From Citrobacter rodentium NBRC 105723 = DSM 16636 (GTDB lineage Bacteria > Pseudomonadota > Gammaproteobacteria > Enterobacterales > Enterobacteriaceae): a DNA stretch of 64,000 nucleotides. Where the stretch lies: the NCBI RefSeq assembly GCF_021278985.1, contig NZ_CP082833.1, forward strand, positions 4,278,001-4,342,000, in the 5' to 3' direction. Position numbers and translations under genes: made by a program. Below the pieces are notes generated by a model, which ran no database searches, was not told where the DNA came from, and saw only the letters and a list, made by a program, of their open reading frames with translations. Shown here one piece after another: positions 1 to 8,953 of this stretch (position 1 is the stretch's first letter; each line of letters begins with the position of its first letter).

Positions 1-649
1 TTTTGATATTCACCGATGCCGCATTGAAGTTTTCAAACTCCAGCTCCCCCACACCGCCGCCGTCGACGGTATACGCCCACTGCGCGCCAAACGCCGCGAC
101 ATCAAAATGTTTCGCCCCTTTACCAACCTCTTCATCCGGCGTGAACGCCACGCGAATATCGCCATGCGGAATATTTTTTTCCTTCAGCACCGCCAGCGCG
201 GTCATGATTTCCGCAATGCCCGCCTTGTCGTCCGCGCCGAGCAGCGTTTTACCATCGGTGGTAATCAGCGTTTGTCCCAGCAGCTGATGCAGCACCGGGA
301 ATATTACGGGCGACAGCACCTCATCGCCAATACCGAGCGCGATATCGCCGCCGCGATAATTTTCAACGATCTGCGGATTGACGTTTTTACCGCTGAAATC
401 GGGTGAGGTATCCACATGGGAAATAAAACCAATGGCTGGGATATCGCCGGGAACGTTCGCCGGCAGCGTTGCCATAAGCGTCCCTTTGTCACTTAGCGTC
501 ACATTGACCAGCTCCATCTCTTCGAGCTGTTGTTTGAGCAAATGTAATAATTTCCACTGTCCCTCAGTACTGGGAACCTGTCTTACACCCGCCTTCGATT
601 GGGTATCCAATGAAACGTAGTGTAGAAAACGCTCAAGTAGTTTATCCAT
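1..649 (-). CDS. pepT: Peptidase T (tripeptidase), 5' part only
   Basis: Cytoplasmic zinc aminotripeptidase of the M20 family, which removes the N-terminal residue from tripeptides. The start codon is at 649 (MDKLLERFLHYVSLD) and about 216 of the usual ~409 codons are present before the window edge cuts the gene. Visible M20 metal-site segments include SHVDTSPD and, further on, GADDKAGIAE and TPDEEVGKGA. The frame is open throughout. It is divergent from potA, as in E. coli. Identification rests on near-identity to the remembered E. coli PepT sequence. Confidence 0.95.
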   Translation of the reverse strand, partial: MDKLLERFLHYVSLDTQSKAGVRQVPSTEGQWKLLHLLKQQLEEMELVNVTLSDKGTLMATLPANVPGDIPAIGFISHVDTSPDFSGKNVNPQIVENYRGGDIALGIGDEVLSPVIFPVLHQLLGQTLITTDGKTLLGADDKAGIAEIMTALAVLKEKNIPHGDIRVAFTPDEEVGKGAKHFDVAAFGAQWAYTVDGGGVGELEFENFNAASVNIK

Positions 650-877
650 GCAGTCACCCTCACTATTTGTGACAACATTATCAGGAAGCCACAAAAGACA
701 AATATTGCGTCAGGTCACTTTTATCCCCGCAAACGAGAATATTTCTCTTCCGACCCTTACTGACTATAACAAGGATTGGCGATTACAGTGGTTTGCCGTA
801 GAATGTCCGCCCTCATTAAGAGTCACCAGGGTGGTCAATCACAAACCCCGCATCGGTCAGCCATCCGTTGCGTCTAC
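650..877. promoter_or_regulatory. Divergent pepT/potA intergenic region
   Basis: This 228-bp gap separates the divergent pepT and potA starts, so it must carry both promoters. I see no convincing operator. E. coli and Salmonella pepT are known to respond to FNR, but no clean TTGAT-N4-ATCAA palindrome is present here. Confidence 0.4.
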
Positions 878-2014
878 ATGGGACAGAGTAAAAAATTGAA
901 TAAACAACCGCGTTCGCTTTCACCGCTGGTGCTTTTATCCGGCATAAGCAAAAGCTTCGATGGCAAAGAGGTCATTTCCCAGCTGGACTTGACCATCAAT
1001 AATGGCGAGTTCCTCACGCTGCTCGGCCCTTCTGGCTGTGGTAAAACAACCGTGCTGCGCCTGATTGCCGGTCTGGAAACCGTGGATACCGGCCATATCA
1101 AACTGGATAATCAGGATATCACCCACGTTCCGGCGGAAAATCGTTATGTGAACACGGTTTTCCAGAGCTATGCGTTATTCCCGCACATGACCGTATTTGA
1201 AAACGTGGCGTTTGGGTTACGCATGCAGAAAACCCCTGCGGCCGATATCGCCCCGCGCGTTACTGAAGCGCTGCGGATGGTGCAACTGGAGGAGTTCGCT
1301 CAGCGTAAACCGCATCAGCTCTCCGGCGGCCAACAGCAGCGCGTCGCCATCGCCCGGGCGGTGGTCAATAAACCGCGTCTGCTGCTGCTTGATGAGTCCC
1401 TTTCGGCGCTGGATTACAAGCTGCGAAAGCAGATGCAGAACGAGCTGAAAGCGTTGCAGCGAAAGCTTGGCATTACCTTCGTTTTCGTCACCCACGATCA
1501 GGAAGAAGCGCTGACCATGTCCGACCGCATTGTGGTGATGCGCGACGGGCGTATTGAGCAGGACGGCACCCCGCGTGAGATTTACGAAGAGCCGAAAAAC
1601 CTGTTCGTCGCTGGCTTCATCGGCGAGATCAATATGTTTAACGCGACCGTTATCGAACGTCTGGACGCCCAGCGGGTTCGTGCTAACGTAGAGGGGCGGG
1701 AATGCAATATCTACGTCAATTTCGCCGTTGAGCCAGGGCAGAAGCTGCATGTTCTGCTGCGTCCAGAAGATCTGCGCGTAGAAGAAATTAACGACGATAA
1801 ACCCATCGAAGGGCTGATCGGCTACGTGCGTGAACGCAACTACAAGGGTATGACCCTTGAGTCGGTTGTGGAGCTGGAAAATGGCAAGATGGTCATGGTC
1901 AGCGAATTCTTCAACGAAGACGATCCGGACTTTGACCACTCGCTCGATCAAAAAATGGCCGTCAACTGGGTAGAAAGCTGGGAGGTCGTACTGGCAGATG
2001 AAGAACACAAGTAA
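878..2014 (+). CDS. potA: Spermidine/putrescine ABC transporter ATP-binding protein PotA
   Basis: ATPase of the PotABCD spermidine-preferential importer at the inner face of the cytoplasmic membrane. The 378-aa product has Walker A (GPSGCGKTT), the ABC signature (LSGGQQQR), Walker B (LLLLDESLSALD) and a C-terminal TOBE-type regulatory region. The start at 878 (MGQSKKLNKQ) gives the E. coli length; the frame is open further upstream to 776 but that extension is not family sequence. The stop overlaps the potB start by 17 bp, so potA and potB are translationally coupled. Confidence 0.97.
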   Translation: MGQSKKLNKQPRSLSPLVLLSGISKSFDGKEVISQLDLTINNGEFLTLLGPSGCGKTTVLRLIAGLETVDTGHIKLDNQDITHVPAENRYVNTVFQSYALFPHMTVFENVAFGLRMQKTPAADIAPRVTEALRMVQLEEFAQRKPHQLSGGQQQRVAIARAVVNKPRLLLLDESLSALDYKLRKQMQNELKALQRKLGITFVFVTHDQEEALTMSDRIVVMRDGRIEQDGTPREIYEEPKNLFVAGFIGEINMFNATVIERLDAQRVRANVEGRECNIYVNFAVEPGQKLHVLLRPEDLRVEEINDDKPIEGLIGYVRERNYKGMTLESVVELENGKMVMVSEFFNEDDPDFDHSLDQKMAVNWVESWEVVLADEEHK

Positions 2015-2861
2015 GTTCCAGAATGTAGTGATCGTCACTATCGTCGGTTGGCTTGTGTTGTTTGTCTTTCTGCCTAACCTGATGATCATTGGCACCAGCT
2101 TTTTGACCCGCGACGACGCCAGTTTCGTCAAAATGGTCTTTACGCTGGATAACTATGCGCGCCTGCTCGATCCGCTCTATTTCCAGGTGCTGCTGCACTC
2201 GTTGAATATGGCGCTGATCGCCACCCTCGCCTGCCTGGCGCTGGGCTACCCTTTCGCCTGGTTTCTGGCGAAACTGCCGCAGAAGGTGCGCCCGCTGCTG
2301 CTGTTTCTGCTGATTGTCCCTTTCTGGACCAACTCGCTGATCCGTATCTACGGGCTGAAAATCTTCCTCAGCACAAAGGGATACCTGAACGAGTTCCTGC
2401 TGTGGCTGGGGGTAATCGACACGCCGATCCGCATCATGTTTACTCCGGGCGCGGTGATTATCGGTCTGGTGTATATTCTGCTGCCGTTTATGGTGATGCC
2501 GCTCTACTCCAGCATTGAAAAGCTCGACAAACCGCTGCTGGAGGCGGCAAAAGATCTGGGCGCCAGTAAGCTGCAGACCTTTATCCGTATTATTATTCCG
2601 TTGACCATGCCGGGGATTATTGCCGGTTGTCTGCTGGTGATGCTGCCCGCGATGGGGCTGTTTTACGTCTCGGATCTGATGGGCGGGGCGAAAAACCTGC
2701 TGATCGGTAACGTGATCAAAGTGCAGTTCCTTAATATTCGCGACTGGCCGTTTGGCGCGGCGACCAGCATTACGCTGACGATCGTCATGGGCCTGATGCT
2801 GCTGGTTTACTGGCGTGCGTCCCGACTGCTGAACAAGAAGGCAACAGAAATAGATAATTAG
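1998..2861 (+). CDS. potB: Spermidine/putrescine ABC transporter permease PotB, phage-altered C-terminus
   Basis: Inner-membrane permease of the PotABCD polyamine importer, with about six membrane segments and the EAA-type loop EAAKDLGASKLQTF. The protein matches E. coli PotB until RLLNKK, after which the usual VELE ending is replaced by ATEIDN and a stop. The same junction motif reappears at 13372 followed by the native VELE codons. An integrated element has therefore swapped the last few codons while keeping a full-length 287-aa protein, a common trick of elements that integrate at the 3' end of a gene. Function is probably retained. Confidence 0.95.
   Translation: MKNTSKFQNVVIVTIVGWLVLFVFLPNLMIIGTSFLTRDDASFVKMVFTLDNYARLLDPLYFQVLLHSLNMALIATLACLALGYPFAWFLAKLPQKVRPLLLFLLIVPFWTNSLIRIYGLKIFLSTKGYLNEFLLWLGVIDTPIRIMFTPGAVIIGLVYILLPFMVMPLYSSIEKLDKPLLEAAKDLGASKLQTFIRIIIPLTMPGIIAGCLLVMLPAMGLFYVSDLMGGAKNLLIGNVIKVQFLNIRDWPFGAATSITLTIVMGLMLLVYWRASRLLNKKATEIDN
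2830..2841 (+). repeat. Left attachment-site core (potB side)
   Basis: Twelve bases, tgaacaagaagg, lie inside the last codons of potB and recur exactly at 13372-13383 just before potC. Everything between the copies is foreign, and joining them restores the potB-potC ATGA overlap known from E. coli. This is the expected signature of a site-specific integration core. Confidence 0.8.
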
Positions 2862-3223
2862 TGCTTTATATTCAAAAGGTTAATAGCAAATTTGGCATGC
2901 TTTTTACTGTCTAGTAAACAGCATGCCTCTATCCATAAAATCAAACAGTTGCAATCTAATTTTGGAGAACGTTTTTTCTTCTCCCTTTTAGCAAATCGCT
3001 ATAAAAAACAACAAATGGCATAAAAATGAGCAATCCTAATCCATGTATGACGGACTGGAGAAAGTATTCGCAAAAGTTAAAATCAACAGTCTGTTGATTT
3101 TGAGATATAACTCTCTTTTCTAATATTGACACCTTGGCTTTGCTGGTTGTTAAAATTAGCTTGTTAATTAGTAGTATGGATAGAACTTACACTGTTATTT
3201 ACTTCTAAAAATGGAATTTATCA
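2862..3223. other. Gene-free left end of the prophage remnant
   Basis: These 362 bases are AT-rich and have no convincing coding frame. They hold a strong 34-nt imperfect palindrome at 2894-2927 and the presumed promoter of the effector gene at 3224. No integrase coding sequence is visible here. Confidence 0.5.
2894..2927. repeat. 34-nt inverted repeat just inside the left attachment site
   Basis: Outer arms ggcatgct/agcatgcc (8 bp), one mismatch, inner arms tttact/agtaaa (6 bp), then a 4-nt loop. It begins 32 nt after the potB stop. It could fold in RNA downstream of potB or be a protein-binding palindrome of the phage end. There is no U-tract, so it is not a standard terminator. Confidence 0.6.
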
Positions 3224-4585
3224 ATGCTTCCTACATCGCAATTACGACCGTCCGGGACATTCTGCTCCTATTCCGCTGAAACATCAGCAGGCATCAAAAG
3301 CGAAATCACACCAACTCAGATAGAAGAAGCGCGGGCCAGTGGTCGTTTATATATCAAAGATTGTGATATTGAGTATCTGCCACAGTTACCAAACGAAATA
3401 ACATCAGTTACAATCGAAAATTGCAATAACCTGATCACCCTTACAGGATTACCGGTTAATACACAAAACCTGTCCGTCATTAACTGTGAAAAATTACAAA
3501 TCACAGACATACCATCGACAGTAAAAAATCTACATATTGAATTAACTGATTCACCATTTATACACATCATATCTGAAGGCATCGATGCCCTGACGGTTTG
3601 CCACTGCCATATATCTGGAGTGCCAGAGAGTGTCCGTCATCTTGAGATCAGAGGTTACGCCACAGACGGCATAAAAAATGTTCCAAATGGGTTATCATCT
3701 CTCAGCATCAATAGTTATACCCCGGAAAATCAGGCCAGAATTGACAGCCTGATATCACCGTCACTGCAGACGCTATCTCTGACTGGATGTAGCAATATTA
3801 TACTGCCGGAGAAACTGCCGGACAGTGTGAGATCTGTAACCATTCATGTGGAGCAGAAAACTACATGGAACATCGTAGCTGAAGGGGTTCCTGATGGACT
3901 GGATCTTGATTTACAAAATGTACTACTCTCTCCGGATGTAATTAAAGAAAAAAACATCACTTTTCAGGGCAACGTACTGGATGCTGCCTTGCATTTTCGT
4001 CCGGGAGACATTGTCTATGGGCTATCCTCTCCCAGAGAAAAACTTGTCAACAGCATCAAACTGGTTAACGACTTTTCCAAAAAAGATATTGTAATTCAGA
4101 ATACATTAACAAACGCAGTATGGGACGCCAGAACCCCCCGTAAATATAAGCAAGACTCGCTTATCAAAAGAGCATTAAATGAACATGAAAGAGGAACAAA
4201 ATTTAAACAGTGCTTAAAAAATCACAATAATTATAATGTCATCATGGCCGACCTTTCCGTATACAATCGAGACAAGTTATGGGCAAAAACAAGCAAGGCA
4301 GGCCTAGAGTTTCAAACATTAATACGCAACAGAACTGTTATGTTTTGTGCGGATGAGCTTGTCAACTCACTCAAACTCATAGCTAACAAGTCAGAGGGCT
4401 ATGGCCAGAGTATTACCGCCAGCGAATTACGATGGATTTACCGTAATAAAGACAACAGCCAAATAATGAAAAACATAAAATTTTATCTGCATGGCAAAGA
4501 GATACCAGCAGAAAGAATATTAGATACACCAGAGTGGAAAGACTACCGTCCAAAATACTCCGGTTCCACATATAAATATTCTTAA
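3224..4585 (+). CDS. Putative type III secreted effector with leucine-rich-repeat-like N-terminal half
   Basis: A 453-aa AT-rich gene. It begins MLPT, the same start as the neighbouring NleL. Residues about 45-220 consist of short repeats of the type LPxxxxSLxIxxC or VPxxVRHLEI, reminiscent of leucine-rich-repeat effectors of the EspR/EspY/GogB kind. The C-terminal ~200 residues (from about DAALHFRPGD) form a separate charged domain that I do not recognise. No signal peptide or membrane segment is seen. It is the only effector on the + strand, facing the other cargo. Family placement is tentative. Confidence 0.6.
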   Translation: MLPTSQLRPSGTFCSYSAETSAGIKSEITPTQIEEARASGRLYIKDCDIEYLPQLPNEITSVTIENCNNLITLTGLPVNTQNLSVINCEKLQITDIPSTVKNLHIELTDSPFIHIISEGIDALTVCHCHISGVPESVRHLEIRGYATDGIKNVPNGLSSLSINSYTPENQARIDSLISPSLQTLSLTGCSNIILPEKLPDSVRSVTIHVEQKTTWNIVAEGVPDGLDLDLQNVLLSPDVIKEKNITFQGNVLDAALHFRPGDIVYGLSSPREKLVNSIKLVNDFSKKDIVIQNTLTNAVWDARTPRKYKQDSLIKRALNEHERGTKFKQCLKNHNNYNVIMADLSVYNRDKLWAKTSKAGLEFQTLIRNRTVMFCADELVNSLKLIANKSEGYGQSITASELRWIYRNKDNSQIMKNIKFYLHGKEIPAERILDTPEWKDYRPKYSGSTYKYS

Positions 4586-4592
4586 TGATAGC

Positions 4593-4658
4593 AAAAAATA
4601 TATTTTCGATATAATCAATGTTATGATTAAAGAGTATTTCATCAGGGCAGGTAAAAAC
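4593..4658 (+). pseudogene. Relic fragment homologous to the large effector encoded at 6929-8362
   Basis: The + strand reads KKYIFDIINVMIKEYFIRAG, closely matching KRYIFDKINVLIKEYFIRTG in the protein read from the opposite strand around 7167-7232. Similarity stops abruptly on both sides. This is a broken, inverted second copy left behind by effector duplication or recombination. Confidence 0.7.
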
Positions 4659-4853
4659 AGAGTAAATCAGCAAAAGAAGCCTAGTTGATCTTCAGCGATA
4701 CTGACACTAACTGACGGTTTAAGCGGTCGTATGAAGCAACAGCTTTCCGACGGACTGCCATGCGGATCGTTTACCCTGGGCTATTCAGCCCGTCATCAAG
4801 CGGCTCACGAGTACTGAGTTTATCAGGATGATATTGCTGACAATGGTAATTCG

Positions 4854-4887
4854 TTGACCGATGTGTACTTCACTACATATCGGTCAA
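4854..4887. terminator. Strong hairpin between convergent effector genes
   Basis: ttgaccgat and atcggtcaa pair, and the stem continues through a G-U pair and tgta/taca around a 6-nt loop, about 14 bp in all. It lies between the 3' ends of convergent genes, so a transcript-end role is plausible, although no U-tract follows. Confidence 0.4.
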
Positions 4888-4964
4888 CACCGTACTGCAC
4901 GTGCAACATCCCCAAGAGTAGCATCGTTTTTACCAGAGGAGGCAGGACATAGATTGTAAAAAAA

Positions 4965-5180
4965 CTATTTCGATGCATTTACCATTGAGATATTTTCCTT
5001 CATACCAAAAGTTCTATCAATTATCGCAAGTGGTTCAACAGGTGCTGTCTTATCTATAACCCAACCACTCTCTGTAACACTTCCTCGTGTGATATATTTT
5101 GCCTTTACTTTAACAACTATTAGATAATGCTCACGACTAAACCGATCAGCAACGCTAAGATCCGATGTGTATTCAGGCAA
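4965..5180 (-). pseudogene. C-terminal segment of the broken effector, with ART S and E motifs
   Basis: Seventy-one codons in the same frame as the preceding segment, separated only by UGA and one codon. It reads EYTSDLSVADRFSREH, then SVTESGWVIDKTAPVEPL. EYTS fits the S-T-S strand and the later glutamates fit the catalytic E of ADP-ribosyltransferases. Alone it lacks the Arg motif and a proper start codon, so it should be inactive unless the UGA is read through. Confidence 0.6.
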
Positions 5181-5183
5181 TAT

Positions 5184-6302
5184 TCATCCAATACGTACCT
5201 GCTGTTGTGCCATATATTCATCTGGTGCTTTTACATTTGGATTTGAATCAGGAAGCCCTCCAGCAGTTTTATATTCAACGATATTTTCAGCTTGAATACC
5301 GGTTGTGCCGCGACACAATATGATGTCTGAATCGGACAGTTCTATGTGCCCCTCCTTAATTTTCGAATAAATTTGTTTAATACTATGTTCTGGAGTTGGT
5401 ACTATTTCAGAAGATAAAGCAGGCAACGTGTCTTCAAGCACCGGAGAATCATCGTATATATCCAACAAATCCTCATCATACCCAATATCTCCTTCTCTTA
5501 ACTGAGAATACGGTTTATCTATGTATCTAATAACTCCCCCACCATGAAGACCTTCTGATTTATAAAATGTACCATCAGCGTCACGAAAGAAATAAACATT
5601 AACCTGTTTGTTATTTATAGAATACCTACCTGAATATAATTCCGAATTTGGCTCCTTAGTTAAATCTACTGATTCCCCCTTGTAGACTATTCTATTTGGT
5701 GTCTCTGAAGATATGGGGTTAAAGGATTCTAGATATCTATAAAAACCACCGCCAACTTTCTCATAATACCCATACTTAGAAGAGTTAAGGTCTACTGCAC
5801 TATATCTATTCCCCCCACGATCCTGTTTCATTTCTAATATTTTAGATTGTTTTTCGTTATATATAAAGTCATTACCATCAATTGACTCAATTACAGAGTA
5901 GAAATTAGCATTATTACTCGGATGATAAATAATATTATCATTAATGTTTTTTTCTATATGCTTCAAAGCCTCATATTTTATCTGCAGCGAACGGCTATGT
6001 AAGTCAGAGCGAGTGCCAGGAACAAAGTCCATTCCAATACGTACAGCCCCCTGAATATAATCACAGATATTGCTAGATTCTTTTACTATAGCACTATGTA
6101 AAATGCTACTTACACCAGACAATGCATTATAACCAGGTACAGCTCCCATCGCCATATTCCAAATTGTACCTAAAAAATGTAACACAGCTCTCCCATCAGG
6201 AGAAAGAGAAGACTTATCACGATGATTTGTACTATCATTAATATCGATACTTAACTCAATCAATCCACTTAAGCCTTCTTGAATAACCTTATCAACCCCC
6301 AA
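5184..6302 (-). pseudogene. Penultimate segment of the broken effector, with the ART Arg motif
   Basis: A 372-codon segment whose only early start is a TTG inside the preceding frame. It contains a small hydrophobic Gly/Ala-rich region (WNMAMGAVPGYNALSG) and GTRSDLHSRSLQ, then ends with SDSDIILCRGTT and YMAQQQVRIG followed by UGA. The Arg of CRGTT (about residue 331) is a candidate NAD-binding Arg of an R-S-E ADP-ribosyltransferase. The frame continues unchanged beyond the UGA at 5184-5186. Confidence 0.6.
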
Positions 6303-6805
6303 ATAAACTGCTGCCCGCCATTCATATGGGATACTTCTTTTTTGAACTTTTCTATTGCCTCTTTTTGTTTATTATTCTTTTCTGATTTTGACATCCAGCG
6401 AGCAGATGATATATTATTAATTTCATGGACAAACTCAAGAATAGTATTCTGAAGCACTTTATTAACATTAAAGATAGATGATAAATCACATTTTGACACA
6501 ACATTTTCCAATACATCTTTTGTTATAAAATGTTTTTTCGCCCACTCAATCTGTCTATCAACAGCTAATAAAAGCAATTCTTTAGATATTCTGGCATTCC
6601 TAGGTTTAGGATTCATACCCTCAGTTATACCATACTTTTTTATTATATTTTCCGCTATTCTATTAACATCATTATGTTTAATTCCCTGTCGTATATTTAA
6701 CGAATATCGAAGAATATCTCTAATAAGATCATATCTGGCATTAAGAACATCCTTTTTAAGTAAACAATTAGTCAATCCTTTCTTTATAATATTATGGATA
6801 ACCAA
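6269..6805 (-). pseudogene. Middle segment of the broken effector
   Basis: A 178-codon open segment with only a TTG as potential start and no ribosome binding site, so it is probably not an independent gene. Upstream, the A8 run separates it from the segment reading RVISNNEMKK; with seven As the two join. Downstream it passes through the G5 run at 6296-6300 into the next segment. The sequence is Lys-, Asn- and Ile-rich and has no recognised domain. Confidence 0.6.
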
Positions 6806-6928
6806 TTCAGATATTTTAATACTTTTTTTTCATCTCATTATTGGAAATAACTCTCATTTTTTTACTTTTTCTATATGCGTTCATTGCATCCAGTACAATA
6901 TCAAAACTTTCCCTCCCGTAAAGAGTAT

Positions 6929-8362
6929 CTACCCCAAAGAGATGTCATTTTTATGATAATGATATAAAACATCACCATAATGTATTTCTTGTAATGGTCT
7001 AGCGTTTATTGCAATAGCAGCATTTAATGACTCATGATAATTTTTGTAACCCGCATCATATATTACTAATGGGTGTGCCAATATATCTCTAGCTAATGTT
7101 TTAAAAATATCATATTGATTAAATAATCGCTCCTTTATAAAAACTTCAAATGGGGTATGAGAATTTTTACCAGTCCTAATGAAATACTCTTTAATCAAAA
7201 CATTGATTTTATCAAAAATATATCTTTTTATTATTTCTTTATCTTTTACACTTATTTTATTTCCATTTTGGGTAAAATCTATTATTTTTCCAAAAGCTCC
7301 ATCATGTTGGTTATTATGTTTTCCGTTAAAAAATATAGATGGTCCATTCCCCGTTAAAAATTCCGGAAGAATATCACCACTCAGCCCCCCCATAAAAGGG
7401 GAGAAACCAGAAGCCTTATGTTCCTCAGGATATGGATGGCCTACTGGCAATGCTCTCGGCAATCGAATCCTTGACTCATTATTTATTGTTGGAGAAAAGG
7501 TTTGAACATTTCTGGCTGTCACCGCTCCTGATGACATAAACAAATATGTCGTCAATATATTTTTTATGCTCCTTGTCCAATTATTCATAATTTTATGTTC
7601 AAATATCTTTTCTTCGGATAATAAATTATATACCTCCGATTGAACTTTTCTTCCTTTATCGATTACTTGCTCTATATCATCTGCAATATAGTTATATGAA
7701 TTCAACTTTACAGACTTATCAAAAGAGAAATTGTTAAAAATTTCATTATTGTATGATTTTCTATTGCTATCCAACTCTTTATTTATTATGCTCGTGTATA
7801 AGTCTATCGATATTTGTTCTTGTATGTCATTATGTAATATATGCTGCAGAAAAAGATTAATAGCAAACTCTTCATTTCCCCGATAAGTTTCTCCATTATA
7901 TTTTGCATCAATAAAATTTAAATTATGGTCAATTGGAATTAGTATTTTTGGGGGAGCATCATTTTCCATCTTATAGTTATAAGCATATGCTGGTAAAATC
8001 TTACATTTTAGAAAGCCATAATCAGTTAAGTTTATTTCCTTCACATAATAATTAATGATTCTTCGGAAAGTTAAGCTTTTCTCATATAAATCATTTAACA
8101 TACTTCTAATTTTAGAATCAAGATCATCATTAGATGAATAGAAAAAGTTATCATAAATGTTAATGGTGTCATTTTTTTCATCTTTAGCTCTTTTGTCAAA
8201 GTCAATATGAGATTGTGTTATTTTATAAAATTGTTCTTCAAATACAGGGTCATTTGTATGTCTGATTAAATGTTTAATATAATTCATTGTGTCCCATGAT
8301 TTTATAGTTGGGAATGAACCATGAGTACTACTTGTTGACAGTATATAGTTTGTAATTTTCAT
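6929..8362 (-). CDS. N-terminal 477 residues of the broken large effector
   Basis: Longest intact segment of the broken gene, with a good ribosome binding site and a natural ATG. It is AT-rich and has no signal peptide. A short hydrophobic stretch (ILTTYLFMSSGAVTA) sits near residue 275. It ends NDISLG-stop, but the shifted frame continues VDTLYGRESFDIVLDAMNAY without a break, so the stop looks like the result of losing one G. It could still be translated as a truncated, secretable protein. Function unknown. Confidence 0.65.
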   Translation of the reverse strand: MKITNYILSTSSTHGSFPTIKSWDTMNYIKHLIRHTNDPVFEEQFYKITQSHIDFDKRAKDEKNDTINIYDNFFYSSNDDLDSKIRSMLNDLYEKSLTFRRIINYYVKEINLTDYGFLKCKILPAYAYNYKMENDAPPKILIPIDHNLNFIDAKYNGETYRGNEEFAINLFLQHILHNDIQEQISIDLYTSIINKELDSNRKSYNNEIFNNFSFDKSVKLNSYNYIADDIEQVIDKGRKVQSEVYNLLSEEKIFEHKIMNNWTRSIKNILTTYLFMSSGAVTARNVQTFSPTINNESRIRLPRALPVGHPYPEEHKASGFSPFMGGLSGDILPEFLTGNGPSIFFNGKHNNQHDGAFGKIIDFTQNGNKISVKDKEIIKRYIFDKINVLIKEYFIRTGKNSHTPFEVFIKERLFNQYDIFKTLARDILAHPLVIYDAGYKNYHESLNAAIAINARPLQEIHYGDVLYHYHKNDISLG

Positions 8363-8953
8363 TAAAATTCCACTTCCTCTTATAACGTACTATGCAATGA
8401 ATAAACGCCAGTTGAGAGTCTTTTCAAAACAATCATTAATTACGCCATATTACTATAGTAACAAAAACATATTAATCTGAATATCGATTCATAAAATATG
8501 ATTCTCCACGATTTGTCCAGAAATAACGAACATAATTTTCGTTGTAATTAAAATTATATTTAATCTATAGTGACCATTCACAGCAAAATAAAATCAATTA
8601 TCACATTCAAAAAAAACACTGACAACAAAGATACTCTTCAGACAAAGTTGTCACATGTAAATCTTCCTTTAAAACGTTGCTCAAGAGAAATATAAAAATC
8701 ATATGCCCTAATCAACATCCTCAAACACTACGATATATGCTGTATCCTATTCATATATTACCACCGTATCAGACAAATCGAATCACAACGAGTTCTATCG
8801 TACTCTTTCATCTTCGACACTGTAAAATTTAAGAACATTCGGCTCATGACACTAAACCAAGACATAATAACAACGGAGCAATAAATGTTCCCACTGAACA
8901 TGTGCAAACCTAAAAAGACAGTGTTACAATAATATTCATCTATGGTCTCTAAA
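8363..8953. other. AT-rich spacer upstream of the large effector
   Basis: About 590 bases, strongly AT-rich, with no convincing coding frame on either strand. It presumably carries the promoter of the gene starting at 8362 and the transcript end of nleL. A frame overlapping the nleL 3' end antisense (8758-9012) looks like chance. Confidence 0.5.

Larger units (their letters stand above)
4586..4964. other. Intergenic stretch with effector relic and hairpin
   Basis: Between two convergent effector genes. It begins with a 22-codon relic of the neighbouring large effector (4593-4658). From about 4700 the base composition is less AT-rich, and one + frame (from about 4731) reads like protein but is broken by a stop, so decayed foreign coding DNA is possible. 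A strong hairpin lies at 4854-4887. No intact gene is supported. Confidence 0.5.
4965..8362 (-). pseudogene. Large type III effector gene broken by three frameshifts and one UGA; ADP-ribosyltransferase-like end
   Basis: Four open segments on the minus strand read as one former gene of roughly 1,130 codons. The breaks are at a G4 run (6932-6935), an A8 run (6823-6830), a G5 run (6296-6300) and an in-frame UGA (5184-5186). Restoring one base at each run and reading through the UGA gives uninterrupted protein-like sequence. The start is well supported by a gaggaag Shine-Dalgarno before the ATG at 8362. The C-terminal part resembles R-S-E-class ADP-ribosyltransferases: CRGTT before the UGA, EYTS and TESGWV after it. 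EspN, which I recall next to nleL in EHEC O157, is a possible relative, but this is unverified. Confidence 0.7.

Noticed and set aside
1217..2131. 304-codon open frame on the minus strand across potA/potB
   Set aside because: Antisense shadow of highly conserved potA and potB; no ribosome binding site and no family features.
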